Source: Pseudoalteromonas distincta | Lineage (GTDB): Bacteria > Pseudomonadota > Gammaproteobacteria > Enterobacterales > Alteromonadaceae | Length of the DNA: 64,000 nucleotides | Reading direction: 5' to 3' | Assembly: GCF_000814675.1 (NCBI RefSeq) | Contig: NZ_JWIG01000025.1 | Location: 1 to 64,000, forward strand | Part shown: positions 8,405-16,159 of the stretch, piece after piece | Position numbering within the stretch: position 1 is the stretch's first letter | Layout: every line of letters starts with the position of its first letter | The notes under the pieces: generated by a model | Told to the model about the DNA's origin: nothing | The model's database searches: none | Seen by the model: the letters and a program-made list of their open reading frames with translations, nothing else | Program-made: the position numbers and the translations under genes

Positions 8405-9562
8405 TTAGGTATTAACGCTTACTGCCTGCAGTGATTCGCTTTGATAGCAGCCTAAAATACGCACATATTGGGTGTGTTCTTTAAGTTCTTCTAGCGCTTC
8501 TTTTACTTGGCTATCAGCTAAGTTTGCTTCAAGATCCACATAAAATACTTCTTCCCACGGATTGCCCGGAGTTGGGCGCGACTCAAGTTTTACTAAATTA
8601 ATCTTATGCTGTTTAAAAATCATCAACGCATCGGCTAGTGAGCCCGCTTGCTGTTTTGTCGACATGATTAAACTAGTTTTAGTTGGAATTTGGTTAGACA
8701 CTTGCAGAGGTTTACGCGCAACAACAATAAAGCGGCTATGGTTTTCGCTTTGATTAGCAAGATTTGATTTGATGACTTCAAGGCCGACATTTTTTCCTGC
8801 TTGTGCAGAGCCAATTGCAGCACTATTTGGTGTGTTTAGAGCTGATTGTAATGCGCTTGATGTAGAGTCACATGTTTCGTGTTGCAAATCACCTAAGCCC
8901 TGTAAAAAACGGCTGCACTGTGCAAATGGTTGTGGGTGTGCAAATACTTTTGTTAATTGGCTAAGTTCAGTATCTGGGTTTGCGAGTAAGCAATGCTCTA
9001 CACTGTGGGTGACTTCTCCAACAATAGAGACTTGTGCGTGCTGTAATAAGTCAAATACTTCGTTGATGCTACCAGAGCTTGTGTTTTCAATCGGTAATAA
9101 ACCAAAATCAGCTTGGCCATTTTCTACTTTACCTGTTATTTCGTCAAACGATGTACAGCCAATTTCAATTAATTTACCAGGGCGGCGACTAAAGTATTTA
9201 TGACATGCAAGCTGGCTATAAGAACCTTGACCACCTAAGTAAGTTACACGGTGTGTTTCACTCAGTGCGTCTGGATTAAGGTTTTTTTGTAACATTGCTT
9301 GTTGGTGTAAAACTGAATCTTCCAAAATAGTTTGAAACACATTATTTACGTAGTAAGCATCTAAACCCAGTGACTTACCATAACCAATTAATTTTTCTAG
9401 AAGCGCGAGTTCACGTGCTTCATCGCGAATTGGCTTGTTGTTGGCGATTTTATATTCAACCACACCGTGGCTAATGCGACGGCGTTTAGCTAATAACACG
9501 AGTAGGTCGGAGTCTATTTCATTTATATCGTGTCTTAATGCATTTAATACATCATTTGTCAT
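8405..9562 (-). CDS. pheA: Bifunctional chorismate mutase / prephenate dehydratase (P-protein)
   Basis: This enzyme converts chorismate to prephenate and then to phenylpyruvate, the committed branch to phenylalanine. It has 385 residues: chorismate mutase (1-95), prephenate dehydratase (about 105-285, with YLGGQGSYSQLACHKYF, LPIENTSSGSINEVFDLL and the STSSA segment near the active site), and a C-terminal ACT domain. The ACT domain carries ESRP (KLESRPTPGNPWEEVFYVD), the Phe-binding feedback site. The ATG has GAGGA at 7-8 bases. Its leader encodes a Phe-rich peptide and an attenuator (see 9613-9766), so expression is probably controlled by charged tRNA-Phe. Confidence 0.97.
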   Translation of the reverse strand: MTNDVLNALRHDINEIDSDLLVLLAKRRRISHGVVEYKIANNKPIRDEARELALLEKLIGYGKSLGLDAYYVNNVFQTILEDSVLHQQAMLQKNLNPDALSETHRVTYLGGQGSYSQLACHKYFSRRPGKLIEIGCTSFDEITGKVENGQADFGLLPIENTSSGSINEVFDLLQHAQVSIVGEVTHSVEHCLLANPDTELSQLTKVFAHPQPFAQCSRFLQGLGDLQHETCDSTSSALQSALNTPNSAAIGSAQAGKNVGLEVIKSNLANQSENHSRFIVVARKPLQVSNQIPTKTSLIMSTKQQAGSLADALMIFKQHKINLVKLESRPTPGNPWEEVFYVDLEANLADSQVKEALEELKEHTQYVRILGCYQSESLQAVSVNT

Positions 9563-9612
9563 TTTGGTATCCTCATTCCAAAAGTAGGCTGTTATTACAC
9601 AGCAAAAACAAA

Positions 9613-9636
9613 AAAGCCTCCCGGTTGGGAGGCTTT
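9613..9636 (-). terminator. Attenuator terminator in the pheA leader
   Basis: Read on the minus strand, the stem AAAGCCTCCC / GGGAGGCTTT with an AACC loop is followed by a T-run, 50 bases upstream of the pheA start and 41 bases after the leader peptide stop. It is the terminator arm of a transcription attenuator. Confidence 0.9.
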
Positions 9637-9692
9637 ACTATTCGATTGATTTTATCTCACAAACAGGGAAGCCTCTTCTATATAAAGAAGCT
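9613..9692 (-). promoter_or_regulatory. pheA attenuator with alternative hairpins
   Basis: On the transcript (minus strand), segment 1 and 2 can pair around the end of the leader peptide (CTTCT with AGAAG, 9673-9690 region). Segment 2 also contains GAGGCTTCCC (plus-strand 9666-9675), whose GAGGCTT can pair with AAGCCTC in the first arm of the terminator (9627-9636). Stalling of a ribosome on the Phe codons would free segment 2 to form this antiterminator. This is the standard pheA logic; the pairings are visible in the sequence, the regulation is inferred. Confidence 0.8.
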
Positions 9693-9731
9693 AAAAAACG
9701 AAAAAAAAGTGCGAGAGATAAATATGTTCAT
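9678..9731 (-). CDS. pheL: pheA leader peptide
   Basis: An 18-codon frame just inside the predicted pheA transcript encodes MNIFISRTFFSFFSFFI and a TAG stop. Seven of 17 residues are Phe, six of them in three FF pairs near the end, directly before the attenuator hairpins. E. coli PheL has the same function but a different sequence. The ATG lies 7 bases after the -10 hexamer, so the transcript leader is very short or the message is nearly leaderless. I saw no strong ribosome-binding site, which leaves the exact initiation unclear. Confidence 0.85.
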   Translation of the reverse strand: MNIFISRTFFSFFSFFI

Positions 9732-9737
9732 ACGGTT

Positions 9738-9766
9738 AATGTATGGAGAGTTGCCAACAATGTCAA
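9738..9766 (-). promoter_or_regulatory. Promoter of pheL-pheA
   Basis: On the minus strand TTGACA (plus-strand 9761-9766) and TACATT (9738-9743) are spaced by exactly 17 bp. The -35 is a perfect consensus hexamer. It faces pheA and lies immediately before the leader peptide. Confidence 0.8.
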
Positions 9767-9916
9767 TAAAGATCTAAATAAGCTTAGGGTACTATTTATT
9801 TACCTTAGGTGGTTATTATAGAAACTTTACAAATAATTTATAAATATGAATGCGGATCTGGTATATTTCGTTAACTGGTTCAAATAATAACAATTATTAA
9901 TAATTAAGGTTGACCC

Positions 9917-12900
9917 GTGGTTTACAGACGGCCTCCATCTCGTTTTGGATTGAATTCTTTAAGTGTAAAACTTTCACTGCTTATATCTGCTATTTGTTTA
10001 ATAGCAGGGGTATGTGCGGCTGCCTTAATGCTTAAATCTGAAGAGAAACAACTTGTTTTTGAAGAACATGAGGTGTTAAAAAGCTCTACAGATTTATTAG
10101 TGAAGCAGTTTAATGAGCGTATTAAAACAAAAATAAATATTGCTCAGCAAGCTAATAACGTAGTGACAGAGCAGCTTTTTCAATCTAATTCACCAATTAA
10201 TTTAGGTAATAAATCACAGTTACAGTTTAATAGCGATGGTACGATTCGAAGTGCCTCGGCTGACGGATTATCAGCAGCATTTTTACCACAGCAAAATTAC
10301 TCACCTTTTTATAAACGCCTATTTAATGATTCTGAAATGTTATGGCGTATAATTTCTCCGACTTTGGTACACGACTTTTTTAACTTTTATTTAATTACCG
10401 ATGACGATTTCATTCGTGTTTCTCCTCCAAACTGGGCATTAAATGCACCAGCCGAGTTTAGAGTTACGCAAGGTACAACGTATAAATATATTAAAAGTAT
10501 GTTGGGGTCAGAGCGAGAGCCTGCATGGTCAAAAGTTTATTACGATACAGTATGGCGAAAGTGGGTTATTAGCTTATTAGTGCCGGTGTATGTTGATAAC
10601 GAGTTTTTAGGTGTAACGGGAAGCGATATTTCCCTTAACAAACTTATTTCATTTTTACCTGTTGGCGATAAAGAAAAACACTTACTTGTATTTGATAGTA
10701 AAGGGCAATTGTTAGCCCATCCCAATCTAAACCCTGCATTATTAGCTGACTATGGTAGTGACAATAAAGCACTCGCTACTAACGAATTTGTAAACCCAGA
10801 ACTGCAGTCAATTATTGACGATGCAATTGCGGTGAAGTTACCAGAATATGCCAATTCATTTGAACAAAATGATGAAGCTCACATTATTAATATCCGTAAA
10901 ATTGATGATTTAGATTGGTACATAGGGGTTTATAAAAAACGTTCATCAACGTTATCTGCGTTACAAGATTTAAAACTGAAGTTTTTTGGACTCTTTATTT
11001 TATACGCAATATTAGTTGCCTTATTGCTGCATCAGGCGCTTTATCAACTAGTACTTCGCCGTTTACATACTTTAGTTTATGCAGTAACAAGCTTTGGTAA
11101 AGGTCAGCTAACAACAGAGTTTCCGCCAGAAAACAAAGATGAGATTGGTACCCTTAATGGCTCATTTAGAGACATGACGGTAGAAATCCGCAAGCTTATT
11201 GATGGTTTAAACCAAAGAATTACAGAAAAAGAAATTGCTGAAAAAGCAGCTAATCGTTTATCTAAAGCGGTCGCGTTCTCGGGCACCGGGGTTGTGATCA
11301 CCGATGAAAATTTTGTCATTGAGTACGTAAACCCCAAAATGCTCGAAATGACAGGCTATCCAGAAAGCCATTTTAATAGAGCACCACTACTTAATATTAT
11401 TGCCTCAGAAATGTCTATTTTAGTTGAAGATATAGACATAGATCTACGCAGCCGTAATTACTGGCGCGGGGACACATTAATAGCTGGTTTAAACAAAGAA
11501 CCAATTTGGGTGTCTTTAAGTGTTTCGCCAATTCGTGAAGAGGGCGGTGAAATAACCAGTTATGTAGCATCAGCACAAGATATTTCGTTTGTAAAAGAAA
11601 GCCAGCGTAAAATGGAACAACTGGCTTACTTTGACACCCTTACGGGACTTGCCAACAGAACATTTTTTAGAATGCAATTGCGTAAATCAATGGCATTAGC
11701 AGAGCGCGGGCATTATGCATTTGCTTTGTTTTACTTTGATTTAGACGAATTTAAGCGTATTAACGACACATTAGGCCACGATGCTGGCGATCAATTATTA
11801 ATTGAAGTGGCAAACAGACTTAAAAAACGTTTACGAGCCGAGGACACCATAGCGCGCTTAGGTGGTGATGAATTTGCAGTGTTGCTCAGTGGTATAGAAA
11901 GCCAAGCTCACGCGGCTGATGTTGCCAATACAATTCAAAAAACACTGAACGTGCCTATAAAACTAGGTAGCAATGAAGTTATTGTCAGTGCAAGTATTGG
12001 TATAACTATGGCTCCTTACGATAGCTTAGAGGAAGATCAGTTACTCAAACATGCTGATTTGGCAATGTATGAGGCAAAAGCAAAAGGACGTAATACCTTC
12101 CACTTTTATAGCCAAGAATTAAATGCGGCCGCAAATGAGCGTTTATTTATTGAAAATGAGTTACGTATAGGGCTCAAAGAAAAGCAATTTGTAGTTTACT
12201 ACCAACCTCAAGTTGATAGCCGTACTCATCAGGTCGTTGGTTATGAAGCGTTATTAAGATGGTTCCACCCAACTGAAGGCGCAATCCCTCCAGATAAATT
12301 TATTCCTATTGCAGAAGCGACAGGCCTTATAGTTGAATTAGGTGAATGGGTGCTTCAAGAGTCTTGTGATTTTGCCGTAAGATTGGCAGAACAAGGTCTA
12401 GAAAATAATATATCGATAAACTTATCGGCCCGCCAGTTTAAAGACTCAAGCTTAGTTACAACACTGAGCAAAATGATAATTAAGTCGGGTGTTTCAGCAA
12501 AGCGCCTTCATTTAGAGCTGACCGAAAGCATGCTAATGGGTAATGTAGAGGCAGCCATTACACAATTGCACGAGCTTAAAGCATTAGGCATATCTATTTC
12601 TATTGATGACTTTGGTACAGGTTATTCGTCGCTCAGTTACTTAAAACGGTTCCCGGTTGATATATTGAAAATTGACCGTTCATTTGTAAAAGATATACCA
12701 GAGGATACAAATGATATGGAAATCACTGCAGCTATTATTGCCATGGCGCAAAAGTTAAAGCTAGACGTGGTCGCAGAAGGGGTTGAGACAATAGAGCAGA
12801 TGCAGTTTTTACAAAATAATAATTGCTTCATTGTGCAAGGCTATTATTTTAGTAAGCCAATTGCTGAGCACGAACTCCCGAATTTGTATGAAAGGTTAAA

Positions 12901-12931
12901 TGAACTCGCAAATAGCGAAGTAACTAGTTAA
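9917..12931 (+). CDS. Membrane sensor with dCACHE, HAMP, PAS, GGDEF and EAL domains
   Basis: Cyclic-di-GMP turnover protein of 1004 residues anchored in the inner membrane. A first transmembrane helix lies at about 18-38 and a large periplasmic region (40-355) looks like a double CACHE sensor. A second helix at about 358-380, a HAMP-like linker (to ~435) and a PAS domain (about 450-560) follow. The GGDEF domain carries an intact GGDEF near 649 and an RxxD inhibitory site (RAED) five residues before it. The EAL domain has EALLRW near 776, NLSARQF, ELTES, DDFGTGYSS, KIDRSF and AEGVET, so all metal and catalytic residues appear present. Both synthesis and hydrolysis are possible; the balance cannot be told. 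The start is a GTG preceded by TTAAGG. Confidence 0.93.
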   Translation: MVYRRPPSRFGLNSLSVKLSLLISAICLIAGVCAAALMLKSEEKQLVFEEHEVLKSSTDLLVKQFNERIKTKINIAQQANNVVTEQLFQSNSPINLGNKSQLQFNSDGTIRSASADGLSAAFLPQQNYSPFYKRLFNDSEMLWRIISPTLVHDFFNFYLITDDDFIRVSPPNWALNAPAEFRVTQGTTYKYIKSMLGSEREPAWSKVYYDTVWRKWVISLLVPVYVDNEFLGVTGSDISLNKLISFLPVGDKEKHLLVFDSKGQLLAHPNLNPALLADYGSDNKALATNEFVNPELQSIIDDAIAVKLPEYANSFEQNDEAHIINIRKIDDLDWYIGVYKKRSSTLSALQDLKLKFFGLFILYAILVALLLHQALYQLVLRRLHTLVYAVTSFGKGQLTTEFPPENKDEIGTLNGSFRDMTVEIRKLIDGLNQRITEKEIAEKAANRLSKAVAFSGTGVVITDENFVIEYVNPKMLEMTGYPESHFNRAPLLNIIASEMSILVEDIDIDLRSRNYWRGDTLIAGLNKEPIWVSLSVSPIREEGGEITSYVASAQDISFVKESQRKMEQLAYFDTLTGLANRTFFRMQLRKSMALAERGHYAFALFYFDLDEFKRINDTLGHDAGDQLLIEVANRLKKRLRAEDTIARLGGDEFAVLLSGIESQAHAADVANTIQKTLNVPIKLGSNEVIVSASIGITMAPYDSLEEDQLLKHADLAMYEAKAKGRNTFHFYSQELNAAANERLFIENELRIGLKEKQFVVYYQPQVDSRTHQVVGYEALLRWFHPTEGAIPPDKFIPIAEATGLIVELGEWVLQESCDFAVRLAEQGLENNISINLSARQFKDSSLVTTLSKMIIKSGVSAKRLHLELTESMLMGNVEAAITQLHELKALGISISIDDFGTGYSSLSYLKRFPVDILKIDRSFVKDIPEDTNDMEITAAIIAMAQKLKLDVVAEGVETIEQMQFLQNNNCFIVQGYYFSKPIAEHELPNLYERLNELANSEVTS

Positions 12932-12932
12932 T

Positions 12933-12961
12933 AAAATTGCGGGTTAACCACCCGCAATTTT
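12933..12961. terminator. Bidirectional terminator overlapping the end of yciH
   Basis: AAAATTGCGGGT and ACCCGCAATTTT form a 12-bp stem with a TAACC loop, flanked by A and T bases on either side. It begins one base after the upstream GGDEF-EAL stop, and its right arm lies inside the last codons of yciH, so the coding sequence doubles as terminator stem. Confidence 0.85.
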
Positions 12962-13273
12962 AACTTTAAATTTTAACGCTTCTAAAATGCCTTTTAGTTT
13001 ATCCCGGTCATCACCTTGTACTTCAATAATGCCTTCTTTTACTGCGCCGCCTTGGCCCATTTTGCTTTTTATAGTTTTAGCTAACTTTTTTAAATCGTGA
13101 TCTTTTGGATCAATGCCAACAACTAGCATTACGCCTTTGCCTTTACGCCCTTTTGTTTGACGCTCAATGCGAATAAAACCATCTTTAAAAAGTTTAGCGT
13201 GCAACTCTTTTTCTGGTTTCGGCTGGTCAATGCGACCCGTACTGGTTGAATATACTAAGTGACTATCACTCAT
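12944..13273 (-). CDS. yciH: SUI1/eIF1-domain translation factor YciH
   Basis: Bacterial homologue of eukaryotic initiation factor 1, 109 residues. It is reported to affect initiation-codon fidelity and stress translation in E. coli. The SUI1 core is clear: GRKGKGVMLVVGIDPKDHDLKKLAKTIK, then KMGQGGAVKEGIIEVQGDDRDKL and a C-terminal LEALKFKVKIAGG. It is a single gene, convergent with the GGDEF-EAL gene and divergent from the STAS gene. Its stop codon lies in the terminator hairpin. Confidence 0.93.
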   Translation of the reverse strand: MSDSHLVYSTSTGRIDQPKPEKELHAKLFKDGFIRIERQTKGRKGKGVMLVVGIDPKDHDLKKLAKTIKSKMGQGGAVKEGIIEVQGDDRDKLKGILEALKFKVKIAGG

Positions 13274-13408
13274 ACCTTACCTTTGTGGATAAAAATGAAT
13301 TAAATGCTGGTGTAAATGATAGCAAATTTGAAGTTGTGTGTTTTTCTTTTTGCTAAATACTTTTAACAGGTTATATTTAGTTCAAAGGAAATATTATTGG
13401 AGTTTACT

Positions 13409-13714
13409 ATGAGTTTAACTAAGAATGAATCAGTCGATGGCACTACATTAACAATACAAATTAAAGGTAAGTTTGATTTTAATTTAGTGCAATCTTTTCG
13501 CCAAGCTTATGCTCAAATGAGCGAAAAAACAGTAAAGGTTATTATCGATTTAAGAGAGACTGATTATATGGATAGTTCAGCACTTGGCATGTTACTTAAC
13601 ATGAAAAAAACCATTGATAGCCAAGTAAAAACCATCGAAATAAGTAATTGCCAGCCTCAGCTTAGAAAAATCCTACAAATTTCACGTTTTGATAAAAAGT
13701 TTGATATTAGCTAA
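13409..13714 (+). CDS. STAS-domain anti-sigma factor antagonist (CrsA/HsbA-like)
   Basis: Small cytoplasmic STAS protein of about 101 residues, the type that is switched by Ser/Thr phosphorylation and sequesters an anti-sigma factor. The phosphosite motif reads DYMDSSALGML, with the acceptor Ser expected in DSS. A TTG at 13397 opens the frame, but GGAG six bases before the ATG at 13409 makes that the likely start. Its stop overlaps the start of the next gene (TAATG at 13712-13716), indicating coupled synthesis with its putative kinase/phosphatase. Compared with known systems, the pair resembles CrsA-CrsR of Shewanella and HsbA-HsbR of Pseudomonas. Confidence 0.88.
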   Translation: MSLTKNESVDGTTLTIQIKGKFDFNLVQSFRQAYAQMSEKTVKVIIDLRETDYMDSSALGMLLNMKKTIDSQVKTIEISNCQPQLRKILQISRFDKKFDIS

Positions 13715-15363
13715 TGATACATGTGTTGATTGTTGACGATCAGGCGCTCAATCGCATTTTACTAAGTAAAATGCTTGAGCAGGAAGGCTACAAAATTTCA
13801 GTGGCTTACAATGGGCTAGATGCACTTAATGTACTTAAAAGAGAGCAAATAGACATTGTATTACTCGATGTTTTAATGCCCGTAATGGATGGTTTTGAAG
13901 CCGCTGAAAAAATAAAGCAGCAGTATAGTGAAGTTTACTTACCGATTATTTTTATAACCTCCTTAGACGATCAAGCAAGTTTTGAGCGGTGCCTCGAAGT
14001 CGGTGGTGATGACTTTATTCATAAACCATTTGAAAAAGTTATTTTGCACGCAAAAATTAAAGCACATAGCCGCACCAGAGAGCTGAGTAAAAAATCAAAT
14101 CAACAAAAAAAGCTGCTTGAATATCATCACAATCAAATTGAACGTGAACACGAAATAATTGAGCATATTTTTAATAACTCATTAGAGAATCAGGGTAAGT
14201 TTAAAGAATACCTCGATTTTAATTTATCGCCGGCGTCTATGTTTAACGGCGATATGTTTTTAGTGGCGCAAAGTCCAATAGGCAATCTGTATTGCATGTT
14301 GGGAGACTTTACAGGGCACGGCTTAGCGGCAGCTATTGGTGCATTACCTATCTCTCGTGTTTTTTATACTATGGTACAAAAAGGCATGGCGATTAATGAC
14401 ATTGCCTGTGAGCTAAATACATTGCTTTACAACCTTCTACCTGGACACATGTTTTGTGCTGCAACCATTATAGAGCTTAGTGCATCCGGTAAAAGTATTT
14501 CTGCATGGATGGGCGGCCTGCCAGATGCGTACCTAATAGATAAAGACGGTAATGTAAAACAAACATTAGAGTCGCAACATATGGCGCTGGGGATTTTAGA
14601 CGATCAAGAATTTGAGTATGAAGTTATTCACTTTGAAACAAATAGTAATACACGCCTAGTATTAGCAACCGACGGTATTATAGAAACAGCAAACAAAGAA
14701 GATACATTTTTTGGGGAAGAGCGTTTTTTACAAACCTTAAAAAGTAAATCGATGATTAGTAGCGAAGATATAGTGGCTGACGTTACTAAGTTTGCTGATG
14801 GCACTAAACAGCAAGATGATTTAAGCATTGTTTTACTAAACTGCCTGCCTTTAGTTCCTGAGGAGCAAGAGCGAGAAGCATTCTCTACTTTAGCGTTTAA
14901 TTTATCTTTGAGTTTAAACTCAGAACAAATAAAAAAAACAGACCCCGTTTACGACGTTGTTAATATTTTAAGCAGTGTTGGGGGGCTAAACGCCCATCGT
15001 TCTAATATATTTTTACTGTTGTCTGAGGCTTATAACAATGCGCTTGATCATGGTGTACTAGGGCTTAACTCAGAGATTAAAAAACAAGAAGACGGCTTTT
15101 TTCGATATTACGAATTAAGAGAGGCAGCTCTTGCTAAACTTACAGATGCGATGATTATTATTGATATGCGCTATTGCCCCGACACGCTCAGTTTGTATTT
15201 CATTATTTGTGATTCAGGCCGAGGGTTTAGTAGTAAGCACGATGAGTTGGCAAAGGTTAATAATGAATTTGGTAGAGGGGTGTCTTTACTAGAAGAAATA
15301 GCCGAAAAGGTAACTTATAACGCCAGCGGTAACCAAGTTGAAATGTGCTACAAGTTGAGCTAG
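13714..15363 (+). CDS. Response regulator with PP2C phosphatase and HATPase kinase domains (CrsR/HsbR-like)
   Basis: Three-domain partner-switch regulator of 549 residues. The receiver domain (1-120) has DD at 8-9, phosphoacceptor Asp52 in LLDVLMP and a Thr/Lys pair (FITSLDD, HKPF). A short coiled linker follows, then a SpoIIE/PP2C phosphatase domain (about 165-370) with GDMFLV, GDFTGHGLAAAIGA, ATDGIIE and QQDDLSIVLL, including the metal-binding Asp residues. The C-terminal HATPase domain (about 400-547) has an N-box (EAYNNALDHGVLG) and a G box (DSGRGF). It should phosphorylate and dephosphorylate the STAS partner encoded just upstream, with phosphorelay input at Asp52. The output sigma factor or anti-sigma target is not encoded nearby. 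Confidence 0.9.
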   Translation: MIHVLIVDDQALNRILLSKMLEQEGYKISVAYNGLDALNVLKREQIDIVLLDVLMPVMDGFEAAEKIKQQYSEVYLPIIFITSLDDQASFERCLEVGGDDFIHKPFEKVILHAKIKAHSRTRELSKKSNQQKKLLEYHHNQIEREHEIIEHIFNNSLENQGKFKEYLDFNLSPASMFNGDMFLVAQSPIGNLYCMLGDFTGHGLAAAIGALPISRVFYTMVQKGMAINDIACELNTLLYNLLPGHMFCAATIIELSASGKSISAWMGGLPDAYLIDKDGNVKQTLESQHMALGILDDQEFEYEVIHFETNSNTRLVLATDGIIETANKEDTFFGEERFLQTLKSKSMISSEDIVADVTKFADGTKQQDDLSIVLLNCLPLVPEEQEREAFSTLAFNLSLSLNSEQIKKTDPVYDVVNILSSVGGLNAHRSNIFLLLSEAYNNALDHGVLGLNSEIKKQEDGFFRYYELREAALAKLTDAMIIIDMRYCPDTLSLYFIICDSGRGFSSKHDELAKVNNEFGRGVSLLEEIAEKVTYNASGNQVEMCYKLS

Positions 15364-15407
15364 CTCTGCAAAAATATCCATGCTATTATTCTCGAAACTT
15401 TAGATGT

Positions 15408-16079
15408 ATGGATGGCCAAATGATTTCTTCTTACCTAAAACAAGCACAACTAAGTGCTAATCCAGCTTTGATTTCAACAGAGCTTGAAAAGCTTGAGCTA
15501 CATTTAGCAAACACAGCTTTGCCTGATGTATGTTGGGAGTATCAAATACCTGAGCTTGGCGAGGGCGGTGCGTGTAGTTTATTTGGTTACCTACAAGATG
15601 AGCCATTCAAATTAACTGACTATCTTAAAAATGATGAGCAAACACAGTTCAATCTAGCTAATTTACAAAGTATTGTGAGCTACATTGAGCAACAAACAAG
15701 TGTTGATTGGTATGGTATTTATCAATCAACTAATACTAGTGAAGGTAAACAACTATTAAAGTTGGCTTATCATGGTGCGCCTAGTCGTCCGTTGTTCCCT
15801 TTAACGCAAGCATTTGCGGCAGGTAGTAATAACGTACAGGTTGCGCTGTCTCACAAGGGCCGTATTATTAATAACGTTGAAGAGTACTTATCACAAGGTG
15901 GTGAATACTACACATGCGATCCTAAAGTTAAATCAGAAACCTGCTTACCTTTATTTAATACACAAAATGAATGTGTTGGTATTGTAGATGCTGAAGCCTT
16001 TAAAAATGATTTTTTTGATGAAAAGACGCTTGCCGTTTTAATTGCATGTTGTATTAAAATTCCTCACTTTCTAGTGTAA
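15408..16079 (+). CDS. GAF-domain protein of unknown function
   Basis: Soluble protein of about 223 residues; the second half is GAF-like (about 90-220). The block VDWYGIYQ, then CDPKVKSETCLPLF...CVGIVDAEAF...FFDEKTLAVL resembles GAF domains of free methionine-R-sulfoxide reductases, and two Cys residues flank the CDPKVKSETC segment. The usual catalytic Cys pattern cannot be confirmed, so I do not call it an enzyme. The frame opens at 15345, inside the preceding gene; ATG at 15408 or at 15420 (after GGATGG) are the candidate starts. It follows the response regulator by 44 bp and could be cotranscribed. A palindrome lies 30 bp downstream. Confidence 0.75.
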   Translation: MDGQMISSYLKQAQLSANPALISTELEKLELHLANTALPDVCWEYQIPELGEGGACSLFGYLQDEPFKLTDYLKNDEQTQFNLANLQSIVSYIEQQTSVDWYGIYQSTNTSEGKQLLKLAYHGAPSRPLFPLTQAFAAGSNNVQVALSHKGRIINNVEEYLSQGGEYYTCDPKVKSETCLPLFNTQNECVGIVDAEAFKNDFFDEKTLAVLIACCIKIPHFLV

Positions 16080-16109
16080 ATAACGCTAGTCAACATGATG
16101 TGCTTTTAT

Positions 16110-16126
16110 GTTAAGCTTAGCTTAAC
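16110..16126. promoter_or_regulatory. Perfect 17-bp palindrome before the aminotransferase gene
   Basis: GTTAAGCT-T-AGCTTAAC is an exact inverted repeat with a one-base centre, 33 bp upstream of the aminotransferase ATG. No T-run follows it, so it looks more like an operator than a terminator. It does not fit the TyrR consensus. The binding factor is unknown. Confidence 0.4.
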
Positions 16127-16159
16127 AGCTAACCCCTAAATAACGATAAGAGATAGCCA

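Noticed and set aside
9538..9777. A 79-codon plus-strand frame upstream of the GGDEF-EAL gene
   Set aside because: It is antisense to the pheA leader, whose promoter, peptide and attenuator explain the sequence.
13397..13408. TTG start four codons earlier for the STAS gene
   Set aside because: GGAG lies within this stretch and serves the ATG at 13409.
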